This document shows positions 49,740-62,939 of a DNA stretch of 64,000 nt, one piece after another. Source of the DNA: Sphagnum compactum. Its lineage: Eukaryota; Bryophyta; Sphagnopsida; Sphagnales. The notes beneath the pieces were generated by a model. It ran no database searches. It was not told where the DNA came from and saw only the letters and a program-made list of their open reading frames with translations. The stretch is taken from positions 13,998,302 through 14,062,301 of the forward strand of contig OZ234497.1 in assembly GCA_965153455.1 (NCBI GenBank). The letters are read 5' to 3'. The translations under genes and the position numbers were made by a program. Within the stretch, counting starts at the first letter, position 1. The number at the start of each line of letters is the position of its first letter.

Positions 49740-50460
49740 ATACCTTTGACATATATTAAGGTGTTTTGGAATGTATTAAAGGTATATTATATATTCAGGA
49801 ATTTAATTATATTATAGTTAGGGCATATTCAGTATACATTTTTATATTGTGGCTATGTAGGCTAAGAATTTATATTACATTATCCAGTAATAAATTTGCT
49901 AAGTAAATAGTTAAACAATTAGGTAGGTAAAACTACATATTATATTTAGTCTAAATTATGGTTACTACTAATTAAAAATAATTAATTAGTTCATAGTAAT
50001 AATTATTAATAATAGAAATTATAATTGATATATAAATATTTATAATTTATAATTAAATATTTTAAATATATAATATGTTATTTTAATAATAATATATTAT
50101 TTGAGGAAAAACAGAATAAAATATAATTTAAGATAAATAGAAACGAACTAATTATTAATTTATTGTATTTATTTAACTGATTTAATTTAATTTTTTTCTG
50201 ATAATAATTAATAATTATAGTAATTAGTAATAATATACTGTTATTATTTATTTAAATTAAAATAACCATTAAATATACGTTTATTATTATTTAATAATTT
50301 AATAGTTTGTGTAATTTAAATAGTTTATGCTACTACTAGTTATTACTTAAGTAATAGGTGCTAATAAGTACTAGGTAGGTTAGTAAGTGGGTAAGCAATT
50401 ATATAATGCATAGCTAATTAATTAATTATAGTTAGTTAGTTAATTAGTAAATTACCTATT
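49740..50460. other. Extremely AT-rich island
   Basis: Over about 700 bp the sequence is almost only A and T, dominated by TTAATAAT and TTAATTAA words with few C. It holds no open frame of note. Such tracts can be matrix-attachment regions or eroded repeats; nothing here decides between them. Confidence 0.6.
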
Positions 50461-52470
50461 AAAATATCCTTATATGTTGGTTTCTTTTTGGATTGCACAC
50501 GTTTAACTTCTTAAATTTCAACTTTCAATCCCTAGACAAGGGCATTTTGAGCCTTTGTTTCATTGGGAGATAAGTAGTATTGTGGGAGATAGTGTTGAAC
50601 AACACTATTCCCCATCAAATTTTCCAAAATTATTGTTTTATTTGCTGCAAAAGGGAAAGAAGAAAGTTCTAAGTTTATGAAAGAGGCAATCTGATGCATA
50701 GAAGCATAGAACTTTATCCTACATTGGATCATATCTTCATATATTGTTGTAGTGCTAAAGTTCACAAGGTTTTGTGCATTTTTGGCTACAACCATAGACC
50801 TCTTTCTAAATTGTCATTATCTTTCTTTCACATTCTTTCTTTTCAATCGCAAAGCAAATGTAGCAACCCTAGACTTTTTTTCTCTACCAAATAAAGTGGG
50901 GCGAACTATCCCCACCCTTCTTTGTTGGTCCCTGCTATTCCCCATGAAATAAATAGAACACAAATAGACCTAACTTGGGTCTAGACAAACAATTTGACCT
51001 TGAAGTTTGTTCATTGAAAAAATGGAAAGTTTGACATGTTACAAAAACTCTTTAATAACATAATTTTTTTCTTTAGTGAACATACTTTCAAAAATGGAGC
51101 ACATTGTTGCAAACTTAAAAATCTTGGTAACATTCAAGAGAGACAACACATTGCCACTCTATCCTCCCCCTAGCACCCATTTCGCTTGGAGTCACAATTC
51201 ATAACAATTGCATCTTATCCCACCCTGTAGCAATTTCATGTTATTATGTGAGGTAGATGACACATTGTCACTCTCTCCACAACCAATCAGCACCCATCCT
51301 GTTCAAATTTGAGCTTCATATCCCTGTAAACTTGTTGCATTCAAATCAATTTCCCGTCCCTTTTGCTCCTAAAACTTGTCCCATTTCTAAAAACCCTTTT
51401 TTTGACAAACAAACTCTACTTGGAAGACCAACCACATATCTAGTCCATTGATCAATGATCAAAATACTTGCATTAAGTGATCAACATTTGTTGTGATGAC
51501 ATATGAATACATAAAATATGTCAGTATGCAAGGTACAAAAATGTAACAACTAGGTTAGGTTTTCTAGAACCTAACTTATCCAAACCATTTGTTTAAAAGT
51601 ATCACAAGGCCCAAGTGTAGATCAATTTAAAAGATGACCCCCCAAAAAAAATCAGCAAAAAAGATCCTTATAACCTTTAAATGTACTAATGAACATTATA
51701 AGCATCAATATCGGTGAATATCCAAATACCCTAGCAAATTATGTGAATTATTTGAAATTATTGTTCTTTATGCTTTTATAGGTGTATGTGCAAAATTTCA
51801 TTGAAAAATTATAATGGCAAGAAATATTTCTTAGTCTTTTTGTGTGAATCTCCAATATGTTATAAACAATTGGAAATTGAAAATGTACTCCAAAGGACAA
51901 TTATATCAGTTTTATGTGCACCAATTTCATAACATAATGGTATATTAAGGTGTGAACTATAATTAAATGCACATTTGGAGCACTAAATTTCCTCCAACTT
52001 ATGGGGAAGACATTTTAAACTTATGGGTGTAATGAAAAACTATAGCATTGTGACAAGATTTGTACACCATACCATGGAAACACCCTGCTAGTCCTTATGG
52101 TGAACCTTCATTTCAAAAGCTTGCAATTCATAGTTAACTTTATGGGCTTTAAATAATTGGTTGTGCAATTTGTGACAAAATATGAACACAAAATCCTGCT
52201 ACCTATACTATTAACTATGTATAATAGATTGACATTGGCTGCCATCAAAATTAAAGTTGCAAGTCTTGTTTTGTCAACATTGGGCATCTTTGGATCCCTA
52301 GCTTTAATAAAAAGATGTTGCCATGGGGCTTCTCAAAGTAGAGATGTCTCTTTTTTGACATATCCCAATACCATTAAAAGTTTTCAGCCTATTGAACTGG
52401 TGGGCAAAACATGAAAAGCAATTTCCTTATCTTGGATTCCTTGCATGTTAGGTTAGGGGATTGTGGGCTT
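50461..52470. other. Gene-free AT-rich stretch
   Basis: No gene recognised. It directly precedes the hAT-like relic and may contain eroded parts of the same element, but I could not identify blocks. Confidence 0.35.
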
Positions 52471-52760
52471 GCAAATTGAAATTGAACAAATCTTCAACAT
52501 GGTCAAGGTCATCACAAGTTTGAAGTGATGTCAACTTGGTATTGAAAATTTGGACAATATTGTGTCGATTATGAAGAATTAACATGAGGACCTTAGATCA
52601 AATTGCATTTTAATGAAGGTTGGTTCAAAACAATTGAGGAGTAGATGGATATTGAAGATGACATGTTTGAAGAAAATGATGAATTGATTACGTATTTTGA
52701 TCTTTTGAAATGTGGGTCAAATTGACCTTGGAACAATTAGGTTGATATTGATAGCTATGA
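52471..52760 (+). pseudogene. Possible decayed hAT-family transposase, C-terminal dimerisation region
   Basis: Translated in one frame from 52479, the sequence reads EIEQIFNMVKVITSLK, then a stop, then QLGIENLDNIVSIMKN and RSNCILMKVGSKQLRSRW, with further stops. The pattern E..F...............L..ENL..IV.IMKN fits the C-terminal dimerisation region of hAT transposases. The stops show it is dead. The call rests on one motif only. The catalytic part was not found upstream. Confidence 0.4.
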
Positions 52761-54080
52761 AGGTAAAATAGGAAGAACTTATTTCCTACCCTTTGATGTT
52801 GTTGAAAACTAAAGATTGTTATTAGTTTGTTCAAAGTTGCAAACTATAGAACAATTCTGATGCAAACTTCATATGAGGTAAATTAATTTATGTTTTAGCT
52901 ATTTGTTGGAAAGATGTTTTGTTGTTTGTTTTCTTTCAAGCATTTGACTTGCTTTACATTTCCTGAGTGGATTAACCATTTTGTTGAAAGTATGGGTTTT
53001 ATGTACTTGGGGTTCTCGAGAAACACAAAACAAATTGTCAATTGCCTCTATGATGAAATGAGAGATACAAAAGTGAAATAATTTTGGATTTTTTTAGAGA
53101 TTCACATTTTTTATTGATGAGCTATTCTATATCTTCTATTCATGTGTTGCAACTTCACCATTGAAGTGTGATGATATTGCATGTATCAAAACATTTGTAC
53201 ATTGTACTTTGGGTTTGTATGTCAATGTTTTTCTAATGTCAATTTGATTACAGTGTTTTTTAATTTTTTGCTCTTACATCATGTAAAGAATCAAAGGGTG
53301 TGTTTGTTTTTGCCAGCTTGAAGGAACTTAAAGTTTATTTAAAAACCAATAGAGTCAAAAGGTGTTACTGTTTTGGTTTTTCAAATTGAGTACCATAGTA
53401 GGCATGCAGGTTTGGTGAATTAATTGGTGCATAATTAATGTTATTATTTCAAAAGTTTCGACAAATTCATTGTGAATTAATAAAATATTTAACAATTATT
53501 TTGGAAATTTTAAAGGTTTTCGGCAATTTAACAAAATATCATTAATGTTTTAAAATTCATTGAATCTTGATTCTACAATTTTGCAATATTAAAATTTTAA
53601 AAATATTAAAATTTATTGGTACTTCATTATGTCACATGTGGTCACGTGTGGCCTATGAGTTGTTCAATGCATGACAATTTGCAATGACAATTTAGATTTA
53701 ATTTCAAGAACTTTCTGCATTTTTTATTTATATTTTACAAATTTTCAACAACAAGCTTTCAAAATATCCAAAAATTACAGAAATTTTAAAATATGAATTA
53801 ATTATTGCCAAACCTGTGTGCGTACGTACTAGGGTATTAAAACGGTAAAGGAACCAACAACCAACAGAGTCAAGGTGTGTCTGTACATACCAACCCTTTT
53901 TTCTTCTGTTTTGTTCTTCTAGATAAGGGGGGCAGGGGCAGGGGGGCAAGCTGCCCTTTCAGCCTGCCCATGTACCTAGGGATGAGAAAAAAGGGCAGCT
54001 CTAACCAAAGCCTCGCACACAAAGTATACTGTAGGTAGGTAAGGTGGTAGAATTGGCCCCCCTGCCTTTTTCCTGCACGA
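52761..54080. other. Gene-free AT-rich stretch
   Basis: No gene recognised. About 53430-53640 is rich in A and T runs with TTTCGACAAATT and TTTTCGGCAATTT words. Confidence 0.35.
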
Positions 54081-54235
54081 GAATTGGCAGGGATGCCCAA
54101 TTCTGCCATGTGAAAACATTTACCCAGAATGGCAGAACTGGCAGGGGTGACCAACTCTGGCATGTGAAAAGATTTGACCAGAACCGCAGAATTGGCAGGG
54201 TGACCAATTCTGCCATCTAAAAAGGTTTGTGAGTT
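54081..54235. repeat. 54-bp tandem repeat in which each unit can form a hairpin
   Basis: Units start at 54081, 54135 and 54189 (period exactly 54). Each pairs GAATTGG or GAACTGG with CCAATTC or CCAACTC, around a short CAGGG-type loop; in unit 3 CAGAATTGG and CCAATTCTG are perfect 9-bp arms. The remainder (TGCCATGTGAAAACATTT) is also conserved. As 54 is divisible by three, a minus-strand frame stays open, but this needs no protein. Confidence 0.9.
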
Positions 54236-56099
54236 TCAATAGGATACATAGCTATGAGAATTTATCTGTAGGGTAATAAATGCCTGAGGACCAGGGCCTT
54301 CCCAAAATAAGCGCCTGCCCAAGATATCTGCATATTTTTCAGGTATTGCAGAAAAAAGAAAAAGAACAAATGAGGTGGGGCATTTCCAAAAATAAAAGGG
54401 CCACTCCACCAAAAAAAAACTAAAAAAATTCTACTAGTGCTTTCCATACATGTAAGAACCTCAGAGAAATTGCTCTTTGTTTTTCAAGTCACCTAGGTTA
54501 CCAGGCACACCCATTGTCAAGATAGGAGGACTAGGGCATTACAAGTATAACCCTGGTCAGGGAGGACTTTGGGATTTCACTCAATCTCAGCCCTCTGTGC
54601 TGAAAAGATGAAAGATGGCAGAAAGGAATTCCATCCCCTACAGATACTCTCTCACCCCTTTCCTCCTCCCATCCTTCATGTGTTTCTTACATAAGTGTTG
54701 TGCTATATATTAGTCAGACCTAGTAGTTACTCCCCACCAAACCCAAAGGGAGCTGGATGGCCCACCCTCAAGTGGACTCCTCGGTTAGTACTACTTCAAT
54801 TAAAAAAATGAAGCACGCAGCTGGAATTCATGACAATTTGTTTGTGGCTACAAAGTCTTCCACTTCAATGCTGGAAAAAGGTGTGACATGTGCTGCACGC
54901 CCCGTGGCTCAAAACAAATTCATTCCTCAGCTTCAGGGAAAGGACCGGGTGGGGGTGGGTGGCTCAAAACAAATGAGCCCTTCCTTGGCTTCAGGGAAGG
55001 GGCTGGGGACTAAGTGGTGGTATCCATTTATATGTGGTGAAGGTAAGAGATCAAGGTACTTACAACAACATCACTTATTTAGCCCACTTGCAACATCATC
55101 AACACAAACATTGTTGTACTTACAATCAGCTACAACAAAGTGTCAAATAGTAACTCACAAAAAGCTGAGCTTTTTGTTCAGCTCCAATACCCATGTGTGC
55201 CCTTCCTTGTTTACAAGAGCTAATTGGGACCAAACACCAAATAGATGATGTTCATTTGTTTGTTAGTGAAGGTCAAATTTCATTCACTATGTTGAACAAT
55301 ATTTTGACCATGAAGGCTCTTGTATGGCCAATCTAGAAGCACATGCAGGAGGAGGTGGTGAGAGTAGACATATTGAGATCTTCTGGAATTTAATAACATG
55401 GCGTGCCAATTACTTGTCCTGGTCTAATTGCAGCTTACACCCTCAATAAGAAAAAAGACTCACAAATGCCCAACAAATTTCTAATGCATTACATGGGCGC
55501 TTCAAACTTGAAAACCCGGTTGAACCCAGCTTGTTTGTGGACTTGTAGTATGGATTTTTAGGGTTCACTTGCAAATCATTTTAGGGTTCAAAATTGGAAC
55601 CGGGTTCCTTGGAGAATGTCCAGTGGGAAACCGGTTAAAGTCAGCATAACTGCCACTTTGTCTGCAAATGGGAATGATTGTGAGTTTGAATGCAGCAACC
55701 AATCAAATCCATTAGTCTCCCTTACATTTTTAGTTTAAAACCAACAATGACACAGCCCTTGTGGCACCCCCAAATCCTTGGGTTTAGGGTTTAGGGGGCC
55801 AAAAAGTGACAAAGCGTCCGTATATGTGATCCTGCTTGCAAGAAAGAATGATGGGCCACAACACATGCTGCATGTGTTGCGGTGTTGTCAAGCCCCCATT
55901 TGGGGCATGATGATGAAAGACCAAATGCCACAAGTGTGAGATCCAAGTTAGATTTTATTTTATTTTGTTCCCTGGGAAAATTTGTATAGATATTCTCGAG
56001 TCGACCTTTTGAAGCAACATCCACATCCACTTTCTTGGTTGTGGGAAGGGGGTGGCTGGCAGGGGAAGAATGGGATGTGCAACCGTGGATGCACTCCCC
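54236..56099. other. Gene-free stretch, moderate GC
   Basis: A 163-codon plus frame at 54757-55248 and a 109-codon minus frame at 56120-55791 are open, but neither shows a known domain or repeats a family motif. A GGGTGGCTCAAAACAAAT-type word occurs twice (about 54905 and 54957). I do not call a gene. Confidence 0.35.
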
Positions 56100-56350
56100 T
56101 AGCCTAGGGTCAATTTCCACATTGACAAAACGAATAGTTATTATTTTTCAAAAAATTAATTCTTTTTTGAAAATTCAAATTTAATATTATTTCATGATCT
56201 ACTATGATATTGTCAAATGATGAGTGAAATTATATAGATTTTAGTTGGAGTTAATTATGACAATTTTTAACAACTCAACTTCATATTTTCACAAAAAATC
56301 GTTTCACCGTTTTAAGGATGATTTATTGACGAAATTGGCCCTAGGGTAAG
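56100..56350 (+). mobile_element. MITE family B, copy 3
   Basis: About 250 bp with the best-kept ends: left CCTAGGGTCAATTTCC, right GAAATTGGCCCTAGG, which match over 15 bases with one difference when one is complemented. Internal blocks are shared with copies 1 and 2. All three copies lie on the same strand. Confidence 0.88.
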
Positions 56351-58089
56351 GTATTGATTCCCATTAATTCCCCAATTATTGGTCAAATTAGCCACTAACC
56401 CACCTAATTTGGTTTTTCCTACTCTTCCTTGGTGTCTTGTAGGGACAACGAAAAAGGTCATAAGTAGTGTGAAGAGTGACCAATTAGAAACTGAGAAGTC
56501 AAATATCTTCTTGAAAAGAAGAAGCTACTGGAAGGGGAGGGACGGTTCTCACATTTTGCTGAGAACAGTTGATTTCAGTTTTCTCATAGAGTTATAAGAA
56601 CTGACCTAGTTCTTTTGATTTTTAAAAAAAAAATTGGGTGAAAACCAGTTAGGGTGGGAAGATTTTAATTTTGAAATTTTAGTTAGTTTTCAAAGTGTTG
56701 CGTTCTCACAAATGTAAGAGCAGTCAATTATCTCAAATGGTTCTCACAAATTTATCTCTTGGGCCCTGCCCCCACAGGAACAGGGACTATTGCATTGGAT
56801 CCAACTTTTGAAAGTTTTACCTTATTAGAACCGGTTTTACATTTGGTGAACCAGTTTCTTTGATGAAAGTGTTTAGATTGGAACGGATTTTTTTGGGTGT
56901 TCAGAGTGTGGACACAATAGATAGATAGATGTACAACATCTTATCTATTGGCAGGGCCAGCGTGTTTATGATGCCTTGTTGAAATTCCATTTTTAATTTT
57001 TAAAGGGATTTTTTGGCACCTCAACTTTCTTGTTGCCAACCTCTCAAGGACAGGCTTGCACGACTTCTATTTGTACAAATTGATTTTAGTCCCTTAGTGG
57101 AGTAAGGACAAATAGAGGAGAAAACCAATGTTTTTTTTCTTTCATTTTCTTATTGTAGGAGCAATCGCAAGCATCCCTACACAGATTTCGACTTAATTGA
57201 CAGCACTTTTGTACGTGACCGTTGCGGACAAAAGCATTGCTTCCCTCCATGGGGACAAGACAAAGAAAGGGTGGGTTCCAATTGATGTAGGACGGTTGTT
57301 AAGGGAAACACTCTCTTCAGCATGCACTCAGTCTAGTTGGAATCTAGCCCTTAAGAGCTATTATTGGCCCCTAAGAACCAAACCTGGGTTAAGCCACCGA
57401 TGACACTTGAGACCCAAGACTAAACTTTTTTGGATTTTCACTCAGGTGAGCATCAATCGGTCAGGTTATCAGTTATCAGACTGAGTATCAGACTGGGTAT
57501 CTCTCTGTTTGATACCATCAGTTCTCACAATGAGAATTGGGCTAAAAACTAATAAGTAACTGAGGGGTTTGTGAGAACTGCACAAGATTAGTAAGGACTC
57601 TGCCCTTGATGGTAGATTCAAGCTTCAGACTATAAAAATTCCATTAGGGTAAGCATACCCATCATGAAACATACGTCAGTGGTTGAATATTGACTCATAT
57701 CTTACTTGTTTCTTATAAAATTTATGAGCAATTTCCATTGTTAGAGGTGTGCCAAGTTGGGTATACAATATCTGTTTGAACTACAGAGGCAAAGGAACAA
57801 CAAATAAGAAACATGGAAAAGATGAATTGTCCAAATTAAAATGTTTGGAAAAAAAAACAGACTTACTTTTTTTCAAACATTCTATCTTTCTCATTTCTTA
57901 TTTATTTTAAGCGAGCTAAAAAGTTATGAGTGTGTCAGCTGCAGCTTTACAAAAGTTCTTTGAACTCCAAAGCCAACAAAACAATAGACTTATCCGTAAA
58001 GTCACCCTGTCTTCACGCTGTCCTTGCCCTCCTTTCACCCATATCCCCTTTTTAAGTCGTATCTGCAAAGTAAGAAAATTAAGTAAGAA
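56351..58089. other. Gene-free stretch
   Basis: No gene recognised. Words such as AACCGGTTTTAC, GAACCAGTTT and CAGACTGAGTATCAGACTGGGT occur repeatedly, as they do near 55.5 and 26.2 kb. Confidence 0.35.
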
Positions 58090-58680
58090 AATTTTATGAA
58101 ATCTTGGTATGAAATGCTGAAACTCAGCATTTAATGCATAAGGTTCAAGACTAATTATATTAGTTGAAGAGGTAAGAGCAGTGAAAATATATGTAGCAGC
58201 AGTGAAGGCGCTCATAAAAAAGGAAAGACAGGATGAAACTCAGTTTTCCACCAGGTTTTAAAACAAATTAAGATACACCCTAGTGAAGAAAATAGGTTCA
58301 TGGAAAATTTTGACAGGGTCTTGGGTCCACATCATGCTATTTGTGCACGTGATTGCAAAAAGTGAGATGGGATTCCCAACCATTTAGTGTTGGTCAGATT
58401 TACTAGTAGGCTGTGGGATTTGAGCTCGGCTGGTTGAGGTTCCTTCCCTGGGTCTTCCTCCTTGGTTTCATGTTTCTTCCTGCAATGGATTCTTTCCATT
58501 TGTTTAAATTAGTTTTAAAAAACCTTGGTTTACGACCCAAAACGACGGTTTTCTGAGTCCCCCTCCCCCATGCTAATGTACTTTTCTGCAGGTTTTTTAG
58601 TCATCTCATCGTGTATGACCAAACTCAGGGTTCTAGTGCTGAGCTTTCCGTACTTTACGGATAACTCTGATGTCTAGGGA
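58090..58680 (-). repeat. Dispersed repeat family A, copy 2 (inverted)
   Basis: In reverse complement this matches about 1088-1400. The two matching blocks are 58540-58680 and 58090-58260. Between them lie about 280 bp that copy 1 lacks, so this copy has an insertion or copy 1 a deletion there. The breakpoint in copy 1 falls at the GAAACTCAGAAAACC / CTGAGTTTCATCC inverted word. Confidence 0.8.
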
Positions 58681-61600
58681 TTTTAAGCTACAAATCACAA
58701 ACTATTTCAATACGTCAATAAATAACTGAACACAGACCAGTCTTATTTTGAGCAGTGTTTTTTTCTCATTTTACTTTTTTTTAATGATCTTCATAACTAT
58801 CATGTGCCAGGTGGAGGTTTACAATAGCTCTTTCAACTCTTTAAAAACATCAAAAAATGTCCAAAAACTTTTAAGCTTCCTAATAGGCTAAGTGTTTGAT
58901 CACCAACGTATCTACCTTATTGGATCAAGGACTCCTCACCTAAATGCATGCACTGAAGTGGAACATGCCCATCTATCATATGTACACATTAAACTCTATA
59001 TGGCCCTCATAGATGTTAGGTGAGATGTAATAGAGTTAGATCATGAACTTATAGGGATGCCAGTGTCCAATGTTAGTATATTAGATCTTAGGATACCCAA
59101 TCATAACATGTAGGAGTAAAATTCTAGGACAAGGAAAAGTGAGGAGGAAAATTAGATATTGGGGGAATCAATTGACATGATGATTTTACAGACCTTCTAG
59201 ATTTCCATGGAGGTCAAATTTGCTCAATGGATGGTTCTTTGAGGATTGCATGGTTTGGATGAAAGTATTTCACACTACTTTGACTTGTATTGGGGTTTTT
59301 GTTCTCCCTTATAGTGTGGATTGGACTAGTGCTGGGTGGAAGTTGAGAATTCATATTATGGAAACCTTTGGTGTATGTCTGTGCAAGTCCCTTGTACCTA
59401 CTTATATCCATTTTCCAGTCCTTACAGACCTACATGGGGACCTTACAAAGCTCTTGACAAAATTTACTGTGGGCAGGATCCAACTGTTTCCCCCTTCTCC
59501 TTTCTTTCTTGTTCTATTTGATTTTGCTTGGACTTCTCACAACAAAAGTATAGGGGAGGGGTCTGCATATAGACCCTTCCGGATGATCCTCAAAATCCAG
59601 AAGGGTCTATAGGCAGACCCTTCACCTGCGTTAAGCACAGCTACTTTTTTCTTTTTTTCCATCATGGGTAAAGCCTTTGGAGGAGGGCTGACTGGAAATG
59701 TGGGACCTGCTTCAGGTAGTCCCTTATCTCCACATGGCCCTCCTCATAGGTCTTTACCCTACATCTAAATTTTTTTTGCCCAGTGTGTTTTTTGTTTGGG
59801 CAAAATTTTTGTCAAATTTTGACCTGAAAAATATGAATTTGACCTATTAAGTGGATTTTCAATGGAAAAATGGCCCAAATTTCTCAGATTTCATAGGACA
59901 AAATTTTCAAATTGCCAGATTTTTATGATAAGTTCCAGTAGGTAGCCAATAATGTAGAAGGATTTTGAATTGTTTTTACTTTCAAATCTAGTATGCAGCC
60001 CCCAATCTTGCTAAATCATCCTATGGATGATCCCCAATTCAGCTACACCACAAAATTGAAAAAAATAATCCTTGATTTCCACTCAGAGAATTCATTCTTT
60101 GTTCCCAAAATGAATGGCAATCATCATCACAAACATTCATTAGAGATGGATGGCAATTGACTAGGCATTTGTGATGAATTACTCCATCAATCCACACTTG
60201 TGACCAGCTTTTTGGAACTCTTTTCTAGTTTGACTTGACATCCTTAATGAATTGATTAAGGACGTACCCTGGCAGCTTCCACACAAATTATTTTATTTTT
60301 AGAAATGCTGATTTTTTTAGAATTACTATTTTTTAAAATTCTGAAGGAAATTTTAAAATCTTCTTGAAATATATTTTTTTGAAATCAAATCTTCAAAATT
60401 AATTAATTATTCGACAACCAGGTGTTGAAATTGCCACTATATTACAGTATTATTAGCCATTTGTTTAGGCAAATACTAAAAAAAAACCATTGACAACTAA
60501 TAAGATTTAAATAACCAAATATTCACCTTTTGTTAATATTGCAAATTCTTGTTTTTATTAAAACATTTGCCCATATTCTTTTAAAATTGACCAGTGTTTG
60601 GTGGTTTTTATTTTTTGTGAAGACCAATCGTTGGTTCTGATTTTCACATAACATTTTAAGAACCAAACTAGTAAAATAAATTTTTGATAATAATAAAAGT
60701 AGCCGACATATCAAAAAATTAAGATCACCTAAGACTATATAATAGGGCCAAATGGGATTGACTTAAAGTTCTCACATAAAAATTTAATTTTTGAGGAGCT
60801 TCCAATATTTTAATATTTCAAGTTTTTTTTATGGGCCAATGAATTTGGTTAATTGCAAAAAAGTACGATGTTTGGGAAGCACCAATTTAATTAATAGAAT
60901 CAACAAAGTTTAGGGTTTAAGTCATATTTATCGTAAATGTTTTTACTTTACTTGGATGCCAAAAGGTATCCAACCTTGGATATGTATATTGTTTACATAT
61001 ATCCTAAGTTATAAATATGATATATTTTTTCAAATTTACATATTTTTGAATATGCATTTCATTAAGATATATTGGTGTAAAAGAAATAAGCTAGGATAAT
61101 TAATATATCTTATTCGCACTTGATGAATATATCTAGATAAAAGGTATACCTGCATAGCACTAGTTTTGTCTTTAAAATTATGGTTTACATATAAACAATG
61201 ATTCTTGCTAGGAGATGCTATGTTCTAAAATAATGTTTTCATTATTACAAACTCAAGCTAAATGGATTAAGAATAACCATTTTCTTAGTTCTTTGATTTG
61301 TATTGTTAAATTGGACAAACCTTTAATGGCTCAAGCTCAAACTTACACCCTTTTGGTGGAACAATTGCAAGAACCAAACCATAAAACTAACCTTTTGTTA
61401 TAACTGAAATCGAAATTTAGACTAGATTATGAAAACTAACTCTTCAACATACATTTAAGGTTTTAAGTTAGGCAAGTTGAACTTTTATATATTTATTTAA
61501 GAGTTGACAAATAAACTGAACTTGAGAGATAACTGATTAGTTTTTTATTTTGTTATAATATTCCATACTTTTACAATCCTCAATTTTAATTTATTGGAAA

Positions 61601-62339
61601 ACTCCATACCTATATAATCTTTGACCTTGGGGGCATGTACAAGTCTTGGGACAATATTTGATTTTTTTCAATAACCGTATGGTTTTGGGTATGTTTAAGA
61701 ACTCAGAATTGTAGAACTGCCAGTTCTGGGTATTTGAGAAGAAAATATCAGAATCAAAGAACTGGTGGTTCTAGTTGATTCAGAAACCTCAAAGAACCGT
61801 CGGGTTCCATGGAAGAACTGATGATTTTCTGAGTGGTTATTTGGCTGGTTCAAAAAAATCCAAGTATTTGAGTCTGTTTAGAAAACTGCGATTTATCAAC
61901 CTTAAGGACCGCTCTGACACCCGGAGGGGGTTGGTGCAGGTTAGCCACTTAAAGTTGTGCCATAAAAAAGAACGACCGTTCGATTCATTACCATTAAGCC
62001 ACTTAAGGTTTACTATAAAACAGAGTATTTATGACCGTTCGATTCATTCGTAATAAGCCACTTAAGTGGTGATTAGCGGCAGAGTGCGGGAAACACGAAA
62101 GAAGGGAGAAAATGCACAACAAAAACCCTCGACAGAGTGCATGCGCAAGCAAGCGCCGTTTTCCCTCTCGTAGTCGTCGTCGGCACAGATCGTCGGCTTC
62201 AAAGTTCAGCGCCTGCTGCACTCGAAATTGTGGAGCACCAGAGAAGCACGGATCTTCGCGGACATGTAGGCGCTGCTATGGCTGCAGGGTTACAGGTTTT
62301 TATTTTCCATCCAAGACTTCTGGCACGCTTATCTTGTGT
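58681..62339. other. Gene-free stretch with short repeats
   Basis: A plus frame of 130 codons at 59220-59612 has no recognised domain. The word GACCGTTCGATTCATT with AAGCCACTTAAG occurs twice, at about 61972-62012 and 62033-62070. About 62080-62330 is GC-richer and could be a leader or first exon of an unrecognised gene. Confidence 0.35.
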
Positions 62340-62760
62340 GATCACGTAGGGTTTAGACCGAGAATCTAGGGTTTGAACTGGTACCTGAGAGACTAAGATG
62401 ATATCTATGCAACAAATAATATATGTCGTGATTGTTAGACAGGATTCTTGAGACTAAGACGATATGTACGCAGCAAATAATATCTGTCGTGATTGTTCGA
62501 CAGGTTTGAAAAGAGCTCCCATCACTAAGCAACGATTTTCTCTTCAGCCATTTCGCCCAAGTTATCTTTGAGCGATCACTTAGGGTTTAGGTCGAGAATC
62601 TAGGGTTTGAACTGGTACCTGAGAGACTAAGATGATATCTATGCAACAAATAATATATGTCGTGATTGTTAGACAGGATTCAAAAGAGCTGCCATCACTA
62701 AGCAATGATTTTCTCTTCAACCATTTCACTTGAGTCCCCCCTTGCAATCATTTAGGGTTT
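62340..62760. repeat. Tandem duplication, period 234 bp, with a nested copy
   Basis: Unit 1 begins at 62340 and unit 2 at 62574. Both carry GATCAC.TAGGGTTTAG, GAGAATCTAGGGTTTGAAC, ACTAAGATGATATCTATGC, GTCGTGATTGTTAGACAGG, AGAGCT.CCATCACTAAGC and GATTTTCTCTTCA. Unit 1 holds an extra nested duplicate (ACTAAGACGATATGTACGC through GTCGTGATTGTTCGACAGG). The TAGGGTTT words are telo-box complements, common in plant 5' leaders. Confidence 0.9.
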
Positions 62761-62939
62761 AAAAATTTGTTTCTCATGGAGATTTTGACTGTTGCTGCTG
62801 CTGCTGTTGTTGTGTTCAGACATGTTCCTGCACTTGCGTTCTGTCATTGATTACAGTGCTGGTCTCAGCCTTTGCCAGAGCTTTGTTTCCTACTTCTACT
62901 TCTACTTCTACTGTTTCAATTTGTGTTTAGGGTTTAAGG

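Noticed and set aside
54757-55248. 163-codon hypothetical gene
   Set aside because: No motif, no splice-supported neighbours and a repeated non-coding word inside; not enough to call.
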